A stretch of 64,000 bases of DNA from Campylorhamphus procurvoides (lineage: Eukaryota; Chordata; Aves; Passeriformes; Dendrocolaptidae): positions 911-64,910 of the forward strand of contig WBMV01008405.1 of NCBI GenBank assembly GCA_013396655.1, given 5' to 3'. The notes under the pieces were generated by a model. The model ran no database searches, was not told the origin of the DNA, and saw only the letters and a program-made list of their open reading frames with translations. The position numbers and the translations under genes were made by a program. Below are positions 48,201-56,346 of this stretch, in pieces. Each line of letters begins with the position of its first letter. Positions within the stretch are counted from its first letter, which is position 1.

Positions 48201-50457
48201 CACAGCTCAGGATACTTGTGGCTGGGTCTGAGCTTCCCTGCAGCTCCTGGGCAGGTGGGCAGAGGGGGCGTGGTGGAGGATATCTAGGTGAAGTTTATTG
48301 GGGTTGTTAGAGCCTCTAGTAGTAGCCCTGACAGGTAGTAGTGATAAAGAACAGGAACTTGGAATGTTTTCAATGCTTTTCTGAAAAGTTAAACTGTCCT
48401 GTTAGCAGATTGTTCCTCTCCTGATAGGTTAAAAAATACCCCTCTGCATGTTTATATCCTCTTTTGTTCCATTACCAAGATTCATGGTGTGTTCAGACTG
48501 TCACTCAGTGTTAACAGCTGAGAAGGGCACAGTTTTGAGGAGTGAAAGATGGAGGTGCTATCTGCCTCTTACCTATTAAAAGTATGTACAGTGTATAAGT
48601 TGTAAATGCTGTCCCAAGATGGCCAAGTTTTGTAAGACTGTGCCTTTTAAAACCCAGCTCTTTCAAAGTACAAAATTTACAGTATTCGTCAGCAGCTTTA
48701 CGTCCCAAACAACAAAAGAGTGCAAATTGGATGATCACTTTTGAAATTATTTCTTTTTAAATGCCTGCAAATGCTATTGTATTAGTTGCTGGGTCTGTTC
48801 CTTAACTGTCTCTCCGTGTTTTAGCTAAAGCAGACGGTACCCGGATAACACAGAGAATTCGAGTGGAGTCTCCTAAAGTGGATGCTGTCTTTGTTGGAAC
48901 AGGAGACTTGTTTGCTGCTATGCTTCTGGCATGGACACACAAGCATCCAAACAATTTGAAGGTGTGGGAGAACTTATTCATCTGTCTGCACGTTTAGATC
49001 ATGTTTCTTATGGGGTTTTTATACCTTTTAATTCTATGACATTGTTTAAAGACTGTCTTCTGTTTTGGCTCTTTTTTCCTTACCTCAGAGGATAAAACTC
49101 CAGACCTTCCCTTTTGCCAAAAGGAATATTAAAGAGTCACATTTGCATTTCAGTTGGATTGATTTTGTAATTGTGCCACATAAGATGTTCTCTCTCTAGA
49201 GAGGGGGACTCCATGCATGTTAGTAATGACATTTTTTATCCTCACATCATAATAAGCACTGAAAATCATTTCTCAGATCTATTTTTCTGTTTCTTTCCCT
49301 TAAGCATGTACAGTCCTGCATATGGGTATATGTTTTCTAATACCAGTTTAGGGACAATTAAGTCAAAATGTTTTTTCTCAAACTCTGCACTGCATAGTTG
49401 TCATCCTGCTTCTGTTATCTGTCATGTTAACCTGTTAATAGTATTGTTTTTGAAATAATATTAAATTAAGCAGCTGAAGTTTTACTAAAACATGAATATG
49501 TTATGTTGATGCAGGTGGCATGTGAAAAGACTGTGTCAGCCATGCAGCATGTTCTGCAGAGGACCATTAAGAGTGCAAAAGGTAATTCATTCAGGCCTTG
49601 TTCCCGTGTTCTGTCTGGATTTACATCAGAAGAAAGATTCAAAGAGCTTTCTGGGTTTCCTGACTAAAGGCAGCCCTGGGTGCAGAAGTACCCAGAGACT
49701 TTACAGAGTGAGAGCTTGGTAGTTCTGTCTGCATGTTCCTTACTGTGTCCTCCAAGCCTATTGTTGACAACAGCCAACTGAAGGTGTCACTGTTTAGCTT
49801 GGAGTGGGACCACAGTCGTGCTGACTGTGCTTGACTCAGCTTTGCAAAACAATGGCAGAGCTTGAGGAAACGCTGAGTTTGATGTGCAAGAGAGTTTCTG
49901 GTTTAAGTGTAGCTTCTGTTTTAAGCACAGCTCACTCACTTTCCCTTTGAGTGTGTGTTTAGTATTGAGGGGGATTTATTGACTAATAACCATTTATTTG
50001 CTGTGTTGGCCATGTGAGGAGTGATTTTTTTCAGCTTCTCTGCCCTCAGAGTTCCTGTGTCTTTCAATTCTTAAAGAGCTCCAGATGACATCTGTGGGTT
50101 CTCAGAAAATGTCTGGTGACTTTCTAATTAACCAGCAGAACCATATTTCTTGCCTGGAGAGAGATGCAGAGCAGGGGTGATGAGAAATCAAAGTGCTGAC
50201 AGAGATCTTGCACCTTGGAAGCCCTTAGCAGGGGATTGTGAGGGACACTGGGGAAGGTGGAGAAAATCGTGGGGTAAAAGAAAAATGCATCTTGTTTCTT
50301 TTTATATTTCTGTTTTTAATGACATTCTGATGTCATCTTTCTAGCACAAGCTGGAGAAGGAAACAAACCAAACTCAGCCCAGCTGGAACTGAGAATGGTC
50401 CAAAGCAAAAAGGACATAGAAAACCCAGACATCATAGTGAAAGCCACCGTGTTATAA
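12184..50457 (+). CDS. PDXK: PDXK, pyridoxal kinase (whole gene, 11 coding exons, start to stop)
   Basis: Pyridoxal kinase uses ATP to phosphorylate pyridoxal, pyridoxine and pyridoxamine, making the 5'-phosphate forms that feed the PLP cofactor pool. It is a cytosolic homodimer of the ribokinase (PfkB-like) superfamily. The coding parts are 12184-12270, 31011-31065, 37332-37436, 40358-40441, 41981-42027, 44269-44354, 45165-45210, 47678-47789, 48825-48961, 49515-49581 and 50345-50457. They total 939 nt, or 312 residues plus TAA, the length of human PDXK as I know it. Seen in the deduced protein: Ser12, Thr47, Trp52 and Tyr84 of the vitamin pocket; Asp113 and Asp118; the TPNQFEAE block (148-155) with Asn150 and Glu153 of the cation/ATP site; Thr186-Ser187; and GTGD 232-235 with catalytic base Asp235. 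The ATG has a strong GCC-ATG-G context and begins [14 protein letters not shown], matching the vertebrate start. No stop or frameshift interrupts the spliced frame. Roles are known for the family; identity rests on protein similarity read by eye. Confidence 0.97.
12637..12690. repeat. Short tandem repeat in intron 1
   Basis: The motif CCAGTGTCAC, or a close variant with CATC or CCTGTCACCATC, recurs about four times in 55 bases. It is a small imperfect repeat with no evident function. Confidence 0.6.
15761..15832. repeat. A-rich low-complexity stretch
   Basis: Adenine-rich sequence with interspersed CC (AACCAAACCAAAAAAA type). It could be a decayed poly-A or simple repeat; no associated element body was recognised. 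Confidence 0.6.
21808..22245 (-). mobile_element. CR1 LINE 3' fragment, antisense, in PDXK intron 1
   Basis: Antisense CR1 characteristics are clear: AGAATATCCTGAGTTGGAAG at the 3' end, then blocks such as GGGGAGCCTGTTCAGTGCCC, CTTTTTCTAATATCCAGCCT and TCCTCCAGGCTGAACAACCC. It is truncated near 22245 (AAATAGCTTAATATCC). It lies opposite to PDXK transcription and is far from any exon. Confidence 0.9.
22925..23130. promoter_or_regulatory. Candidate intronic regulatory block (homeodomain-type sites)
   Basis: Several TAATT/ATTA and CAATTA cores and a TGACAG (TALE-type) site are crowded here (for example around 23022-23090), in non-coding sequence with no repeat match. This composition is common in conserved enhancers, but AT-rich DNA gives such words by chance. 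No function is shown. Confidence 0.2.
31011..31065 (+). CDS. PDXK: PDXK coding exon 2 (residues 30-48)
   Basis: It encodes [18 protein letters not shown] plus the first base of Gly48. Thr47 and the SNHTG turn belong to the substrate pocket. The acceptor is TTCTATTGCAG and the donor is GTAAAA. The exon is 55 nt and ends in phase 1, joining exon 3 as GGT (Gly). It lies 18.7 kb from exon 1. Confidence 0.96.
31066..37331 (+). other. PDXK: PDXK intron 2 (6.3 kb)
   Basis: No gene, RNA or clear transposon fragment was recognised. It contains a long T-run near 32756-32770 and ordinary AT-rich sequence. Short open frames on both strands have no motif or splice support. Confidence 0.85.
37332..37436 (+). 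CDS. PDXK: PDXK coding exon 3 (residues 48-83)
   Basis: It encodes [20 protein letters not shown] and then [14 protein letters not shown], with split glycine codons at both ends (Gly48 and Gly83). Trp52 of the lid/substrate region is present. The acceptor is TTGCTTTTCAG and the donor GTAAGA. The exon is 105 nt, phase 1 to phase 1. Confidence 0.96.
37437..40357 (+). other. PDXK: PDXK intron 3 (2.9 kb)
   Basis: AT-rich, with a very AT-rich low-complexity part at about 39650-39730. No exon, repeat family or RNA gene was recognised. Confidence 0.85.
40358..40441 (+). CDS. PDXK: PDXK coding exon 4 (residues 83-111)
   Basis: It encodes [20 protein letters not shown] and then QNSNLVY, with the first base of Val111. 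Tyr84 of the pyridoxal site is retained. The acceptor lies in a run reading CCCCCAAAG|GG. Only a start at 40358 keeps the frame (Gly-Tyr-Thr); one base later gives a wrong frame. The donor is GTAAGG. The exon is 84 nt, phase 1 to phase 1. Confidence 0.96.
40442..41980 (+). other. PDXK: PDXK intron 4 (1.5 kb)
   Basis: Exon 4 reads through its donor for about 40 codons before a stop, which is incidental. A short run of CTG triplets occurs near 40674-40685. No other feature was recognised. Confidence 0.85.
41981..42027 (+). CDS. PDXK: PDXK coding exon 5 (residues 111-126)
   Basis: This small exon encodes [16 protein letters not shown]. Asp113 and Asp118 sit in the conserved active-site loop of the kinase. 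The acceptor is TGTGTTACAG. The donor is GTTAGT, which departs from consensus at +3. The exon is 47 nt and ends in phase 0. Confidence 0.96.
42028..44268 (+). other. PDXK: PDXK intron 5 (2.2 kb)
   Basis: It contains a tiny interstitial telomere-like repeat at 43820-43837, listed separately. Nothing else was recognised. Confidence 0.85.
43820..43837 (-). repeat. Very short interstitial telomeric repeat (CCCTAA)
   Basis: Eighteen bases read TTAACCCTAACCCTAACC, a little over two units of the vertebrate telomere repeat in CCCTAA orientation. It is too short to imply a chromosome end or fusion. It may be chance or a repair insertion. Confidence 0.8.
44269..44354 (+). CDS. PDXK: PDXK coding exon 6 (residues 127-155)
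   Basis: It encodes [20 protein letters not shown] followed by ITPNQFEA and two bases of Glu155. The TPNQFE block supplies Thr148, Asn150 and Glu153 of the cation/ATP site. The frame reads directly into TAA after GAG, so the intron must start at the G of GTAAGT (44355). The exon is 86 nt. Confidence 0.96.
44355..45164 (+). other. PDXK: PDXK intron 6 (0.8 kb)
   Basis: Short intron with a consensus GTAAGT donor and TTCTCAG acceptor. Nothing else was recognised in it. Confidence 0.85.
45165..45210 (+). CDS. PDXK: PDXK coding exon 7 (residues 155-170)
   Basis: It completes Glu155 and encodes [15 protein letters not shown]. The acceptor is TTCATTCTCAG and the donor is a consensus GTAAGT. The exon is 46 nt and ends in phase 0. 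Confidence 0.95.
45211..47677 (+). other. PDXK: PDXK intron 7 (2.5 kb)
   Basis: No repeat or gene was recognised. Its acceptor is weak near the AG (purine-rich CATGGAAAG), with a CCTTTTTGC tract just upstream. Confidence 0.85.
47678..47789 (+). CDS. PDXK: PDXK coding exon 8 (residues 171-208)
   Basis: It encodes [20 protein letters not shown] followed by [17 protein letters not shown]. Thr186-Ser187 belong to the nucleotide-binding site. The acceptor is unusually purine-rich just before the AG (CATGGAAAG), with its pyrimidine tract about 10 bases further up. The donor is GTAAGT. The exon is 112 nt and ends in phase 1, so skipping it would break the frame. Confidence 0.95.
47790..48824 (+). 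other. PDXK: PDXK intron 8 (1.0 kb)
   Basis: The segment at about 47930-48290 is richer in G and C than its surroundings and looks like a possible unclassified interspersed repeat, but I could not assign it to a family. The rest is ordinary intron. Confidence 0.75.
48825..48961 (+). CDS. PDXK: PDXK coding exon 9 (residues 208-253), catalytic GTGD
   Basis: It encodes [20 protein letters not shown], then [20 protein letters not shown], then HPNNLK. The GTGD motif at 232-235 forms the anion hole and the catalytic base Asp235 of the PfkB-like fold. The N-terminal part (about 208-224) looks the most divergent from human PDXK. The acceptor is GTGTTTTAG. The donor is GTGTGG, a weak GT site. The exon is 137 nt and ends in phase 0. 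Confidence 0.96.
48962..49514 (+). other. PDXK: PDXK intron 9 (0.55 kb)
   Basis: Short AT-rich intron with a weak GTGTGG donor. Nothing else was recognised. Confidence 0.85.
49515..49581 (+). CDS. PDXK: PDXK coding exon 10 (residues 254-276)
   Basis: It encodes [20 protein letters not shown] and AK plus the first base of Ala276, a helical segment after the catalytic motif. The acceptor is GTTGATGCAG and the donor GTAATT. The exon is 67 nt and ends in phase 1. Confidence 0.95.
49582..50344 (+). other. PDXK: PDXK intron 10 (0.76 kb)
   Basis: Short intron with a GTAATT donor and a TTTCTAG acceptor. Nothing else was recognised. Confidence 0.85.
50345..50457 (+). CDS. PDXK: PDXK coding exon 11 (residues 276-312) and stop
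   Basis: It encodes [20 protein letters not shown] followed by [16 protein letters not shown] and TAA. The C-terminal ...KATVL resembles the vertebrate ending ...QATVL. The acceptor is CATCTTTCTAG. The exon contains the stop at 50455-50457 and continues into an untranslated region of unknown length. Confidence 0.96.
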
Positions 50458-52439
50458 AGGCTGTACGTCTCCAATAACGCACAATGTATTGATGTCCTCA
50501 TTTCTTTCCTGTAAATTGTAATATTTGCCTTAGATCTGTGACAGAAACCTGACTTTCATGAAATAGTGCCCAGCATAGGCAGATATCCACTCTCAAACAT
50601 ATGTGCTGGCCTTGCTCAGTTTAAAAAACAAAACAGTGTGCATTTGAGCATATTCCAGGTATCAAAATGGCTGTCGGATTCACTTAGTCTGTGTAATTAC
50701 CCAGGGCAAGAGAGAACAATGTTCCTGCCTTGCCAAAGACTTTAGATGTGAATTTGGTAATGGAATGCTTGACTGACTGGAAAATGTATTGATGGCATCT
50801 AGTGCCAACGGAGCTGGCTCCACGCTCCCTTTTCCTGGAGATACCTGGTTACCTACTCAGGTATCTCAGCTGCTATGAACTTAAGCAGGGTTAAAGCTAC
50901 ACACAAAGCTCTGGCTGTGTGTAGGAGTACTTTGAAGATGTTTGGCATGTTCAGTACTCTGAAGTGACCTTCAGGTGTCATTCATGTTACCGATTTCTGC
51001 TCCTGCTTCTTGTCTGTGAACAGCTGCTTATTTCTAATGTCTGTGGGTGCCCACATGGTTTTCTTCCAAAAACTGCTCCAGAAACATCTTCATTAACAAG
51101 ATAATGCGTTTATTCAGTAGCACTGATTAGAAGTCTGTAGTTCTACCTCTGAGGCCAGGTTTGATTCTGTGTTTTTTAACTAAGGACAAACATTTTGCTA
51201 AGGTCAAAAGAGAAAGCATCACTTACCCTGAAAGCTGGTTGCCCTGGTTTGTACTTCCAAGCTACCTAGAGCACTTCCATTTAACAACAGTAAGCACTGT
51301 TGACAGGCTTATCAATGAAGCAATGTGGAAGAAGTATTGTTTTTGTTTTAGTAAGGTTTAGTGAGTTACATGTATTTACCAAATGCAGTGAAAGGTAGAA
51401 AATTACTTTGTTCATAATTTCAGTCTCTGCAGCCAATGCCAAATAGAGATGACAGAAATGCATTATTATTAATGCATCTTCATTTCAAAATTCTGCTTCA
51501 CAAAGCTTCTAAATGGGATTCTTAATAATTTCAGTGTCCAATACATCACAGCCATATCCTAAACCAGTGGGACAGACAAGGTCTGTATGAGACCCCTTTT
51601 CTTGGATGTCCCATGATGAGAGAGGTCTAGTGTGCTGTTAAATCTGAGTTCAGATGATGGGCTTTATTTGTCTCACGCTGCATAAAGGATTAAAATTGCA
51701 TTTCTGATTGCAGTAACATGAAGAAAACTTGCATTAGAGGAAATTTTTCTTGATTACCTGAGCAGGCTTAGGAAACTCACTCTTGGGTATCTCCCAGATA
51801 CCTTTGCTGCATCTCTCTCATCACACCTGCCTAACAGATAGTCTTCACTTATCCCATTGTTTTCATGAATTTCTGCCATTGTAAAAGATAATTGCTTTCA
51901 CCTAGTAGAAGATTAATTTATTCTTGATATAAATTTTTAGCTGAATAGGTTTTCGTTCACAGAGTAGTTATCATAATTACTACATTTCTGAAATCACTCA
52001 TTTTATTATCTTTGAAGAAATTAAATTTAAGAGGAACATGTTTTGCAGTAAATATAAGAGCCACACTATAGGCTTCAACAACTAATATTAATTTTATTTC
52101 CTCTGGTGCATCTGGCATCAAAAATGAAAATAATCATACAATTGAGAATTTTAAGAAAAACAAAACCAGCATAAATTATCTACAAAATACGACTCTACTG
52201 GCACAGTTTTTAGTAACTACTGTCATGAAATAACTTTCTGGCAATAATAATTTTGGTGATGTGAACAGCTGCTAAAATTAGCAGTCAGCAACAGAGATAT
52301 GAGCTCATGATTGAAACCCAACATGTAAAAGACATGAAGTACCTTAACAGTGTGTATAAATATTGATGGGAAGCAGTGGAGAAGGTCCAGGCTCTTCTCA
52401 GTGGTGCTCAACAAAGGGAAAACAGGCTGAAATTCAGGA

Positions 52440-52662
52440 AAATCCATTTAAACATTAAAAAATGCAGTTGACTGTGAGGGTGATGAGACACTGGCGCAGG
52501 CTGCCCAGAGGGGCTGTGGAATGTCCATCCTTGGAGATACTGAAATACTGACAGAACATGGCCCTGAGCAACCTGCTGCACTTGTTCCTGGTTGCACAGG
52601 GTGGTTGGACCAGAGGATCTCCAGAGATCCCTTCCAACCTCAACCATGCTGTCATTCTGTGA
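52440..52662 (+). mobile_element. CR1 LINE 3' fragment downstream of PDXK stop
   Basis: Plus-strand CR1 3' region: CAGGCTGCCCAGAGGGGCTG, TCCATCCTTGGAGATACTGA, then CCCTTCCAACCTCAACCATG and an ATTCTGTGA end. It is short, 5' truncated, and in the same orientation as PDXK, so it may lie inside the 3' UTR. Confidence 0.85.
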
Positions 52663-54873
52663 AGTCCAACAAACTGCCTTTCTTTCCAGTGCTGTGGTTT
52701 TATATTGATGCAAATACTTTTTTTCTCCCTGCAACACAAACGTCCAGATGGGCTAGGAAATAGCTCATGTTAATATTTTCCACCCTTTTCAGATAAGCTG
52801 CTGTTTGCTTGGGCAGTTGTGCCAGGAAGACAATTACCTTTTTGAGACAATTGCTTTCAACAAAGATATTTAAACACTGTAGCTAGTGGTGCATTTCAAC
52901 AGTTGAACACTACGAGGATTTTAACTGTTTCTAACATTGATTGTTAGCATTGTGTGCCATATTCCAAACACAACTGTGGGTTTATTTATCTTTTAAAATT
53001 AGAGTATTTCATGTGTAAATATATAATCCCTACCATCCTCATGGGAAGAAGGGATCAACATAATGAACTTCCCTACCTGTACATACCATGATCAGTGCCC
53101 TTTTAGTAAATGTGAGACAGCAGGATTTTATTTTAACATTAGGATAAATAGACCTTCACAAGAGGACTGAGAGAAAGGCAGGGGCTGTTTTCCCTGAAAT
53201 AAAGAATCCCAGAATTTAAGACATTTAGAACTACCTTGCAAACAAGGTTTTAATTGTAAACCATAATGAATGGTGATCTTGCCATAAGGCAGAAGGTGAT
53301 ATGTTTGTTGGAGCAGCTTTTACCTCGCAGGTGTGATCTTTTCCCACTGCTTCAAAGAATGGAACAGTTCAGTAAATCACACCTTTCTTAGAATCTGTGA
53401 CATATCCATGTCAACTGAAAAAAAATATTCATACTAATATGGTCAGTTTTCAAAAGTTCTGTTTCAGAGTAGCTGGATCCTGTAACAATGGGTTGCTGCC
53501 TTTGTCTGCTTAAGTCCCTGGGGATTGTTCTTATAATATCTGTTTTAAACTCCTGCTGACCTGGTCTAAATTAGGTCAGGTTTATGTCTTCAGTGGAGAA
53601 TTGGGCTTAGCATCTCTTGCCAGGAACAAACATCAGAAATTATCTGTAAATATATTCTGTAGCTAGTGTTTTGTAGCCACAGCAGCCTAACAGGTATTTT
53701 TAAATGTCAAGGTATACATACTTAATACTTGGATGCATTTTTATTTGTTCAGAGTTACACAGAGATTGTGTGCAGAACAAAATTCAAAGACTCAGCACAG
53801 CCCTGTCTAATCTTTTATTTCCTCATCCCCTCCTGCATATAATACCTGTATCTTTTTCTGAATTCCTGATGTCTGTCTGATGCAGCTGGAAAGTGTCTCA
53901 GTATCAGAGAGATGCCCACTATTTATTTAAGGGCTTGGAGGAGACTTTTCAGTGTTGCCTGATCCACTTGCAAACCTTTAGTTAAGAGATAAAAGGTTAA
54001 TCTAAACTAGCTTAGGTCCTAATTGATTACAGAAAAAGCACTTTAGCCCAGAGAGTGGAGTCTATATCTAATGGATAATCTTCCATGACCGTCCTAAGAG
54101 CATGAAAACTGTCTGTAACCCAGAGTCCAGCACTCACCAGTTAGGGACTGGTGACTTTACATGTACAGGTGAGGTCAGTGGCACAGGACATCCCTCATGC
54201 TGCAGTATGTGTAAGCATGGGAGAGGTGAATGCTTTGTGTTTGTGTCCAGTCCACCTCCCTAACATTCTTTCTTTCTGCTTACTGGAATTAATTTGTGTT
54301 GGATCCCTTTTTGTTGGAATGACTCACAGTGCATGTGCTCAGCCATTTTGATTACTCCAAGTGCACTCATTTGAGGAGCCATCATGCAGGAGAGACCAAA
54401 AGTTGTTTACAAACCATCTACTCTATTCTGGGCCTGGATCTGAAAATTCCCATGTGTCTGGGAGACATGCATAAAGACATTGTGCTCAAATCAATGCTAT
54501 TCCCACTCCATACAAATATTTAAGAAATCTGCATTATGAATTGTTCATGTTTTTTGCTGATTTTTATCATAAGTGGAGAGAAATTTATAATCAGTGTGTT
54601 AAACAAAAGACCCAGAGGACCAAGGTTTCCAGCTACTCATACTGCCTTTTGAGTATCTTAACTGTGTCTTGATGGGATGGTGTTAATTTGTTGTCTGAGA
54701 CTGTTACTGTGATTGTATTGATTGATTTTATTTTAAATTATGTGGCAAGGAAGATTGTAATAAAAGCATCTACGTTTAATATACTGTGCACACATAAATT
54801 GTTAGATCCTATTTTTAAATATGTTAATAATTTCAGAATCAAACAGCACAAGAATGGTTTTATAGTCTTGCTG

Positions 54874-54879
54874 AATAAA
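54874..54879 (+). terminator. Candidate polyadenylation signal (AATAAA), nearer site
   Basis: AATAAA lies in an AT-rich stretch, with a second hexamer at 54759-54764, and gives a PDXK 3' UTR of about 4.4 kb. The downstream GT-richness is modest. It is one of several alternatives. Confidence 0.25.
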
Positions 54880-56330
54880 GTGGATGTAATTAAATGTTTC
54901 CTTAGTTATGTCCTAGTATAGAGAAAGGATAGTTAATGGAAGAGCACACATTTGTGCCCTGTAATCATCTTACTGTAAGATATGGATGTGGAAGTAACAT
55001 TCTTGTTGTCTTAATTTGTATTTCTTTTAAAGAAGTTTAATGGGAAGATAACTACTGGCATTCTGCACCACTCTCTCGCATTCCTCTTACCTGTATGTGT
55101 AGGAACTCATTGTGCTGTGCTCTTTATTCTTGCGAACAAGGTGAGAAGAGGGGCTTGGAATAAGAACCATAACTCATTTTGAGATCTGTTTCTTGTACAG
55201 AATTTGGCTGCACTACCTTTCACTGATTTTTTTTACCTCACTGTGTGGATTAGAGTGTACAGGACTACACAGTGGGAAATAATTATTCCTCATGTGGAAA
55301 CCAGTGCTTCTGTGAGCACTCAGCAGTGTCCCTGCAAGAGGAAGAGAGCAGGGATCGAGGTTAATGAGAGCACTGGTCATTGGAGAAGGTGCTTATGTGC
55401 ACTGGAGTAGTTTGGTTTATATTTATACTAAAGAACCACCGCTCCTGAGTAAAGGTCTTTGCCCAGTTAAAGAGTACTTTTAAAAGCAGAGACCTGTCAC
55501 AAATTTTGGTCACTCTGATACTAAAATATTTCTTCATAAATGGAAACACAACACAACCACTTCTTTTACATCCCATTGCAGCCTTGCTGGCTTAATGACC
55601 AGTCATTCCGCTCCTATTAGAATCCCAGGATAGGATATTCAGAGAGCTGTTCTTCACTTCTGGTAAGTGAGAGCCTGCTGAACAGTTCTGCAGCTTTCTA
55701 GAACATGTCCATTAAAGGCATATCAGCCATGGAAACTAAGCTTTGAGATGTCCAATCACAGCCCCCAAATGAGCTCTTCTCTTTTAGGTAAATGAGTAAA
55801 CAGAGAGTTTATAGTTGCATGCAGGAGCAGATTTCAGGTAAATCCATGAGGTTCAATCAGGCACTGGAGGAAGGGCATTGAATGCAGGGTACAAGGGAGC
55901 TGCTATTCACAGTTTCAGGAGAGACCAAGCTAGTGCTCACCATTTTCCAGAAGGGAGGAATGTGGTGTGGCATTCAACAGCCAAGGAAAGCTCCTGTGTG
56001 CTTCACCAAGGAACCAGTGCCAGGTGACAGCCCCAGTGCCACCAGCTTGGTGCTCTTACTGCTCCAGCAGTAATGGGCCTCGAGGCAAATGGGATGCTCC
56101 TAAATATCCACACATTCCTGACTTAGTGCCTCCACAGTGCAAATAAAGGTAATAAATCCCCAATCTGCAGAGCAGTGAATAAGGCAGCACATTATTCAGA
56201 GAGAGAAAACCAGCAATATGAGAAGGCTGTGCCATATGTTACCACTGAAATCACACTTACCTATTGCCCTCGTGGTTGCATTGCTGTTTAGAAAAAAATC
56301 TGTGTGTAGAAGAGTGTAATATGTGTACTC

Positions 56331-56346
56331 TGTGTGTGTGTGTGTA
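56331..56346. repeat. Short (TG)n microsatellite
   Basis: About eight TG dinucleotides, with scattered TGTG around them from 56300. It is potentially polymorphic. Confidence 0.7.
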
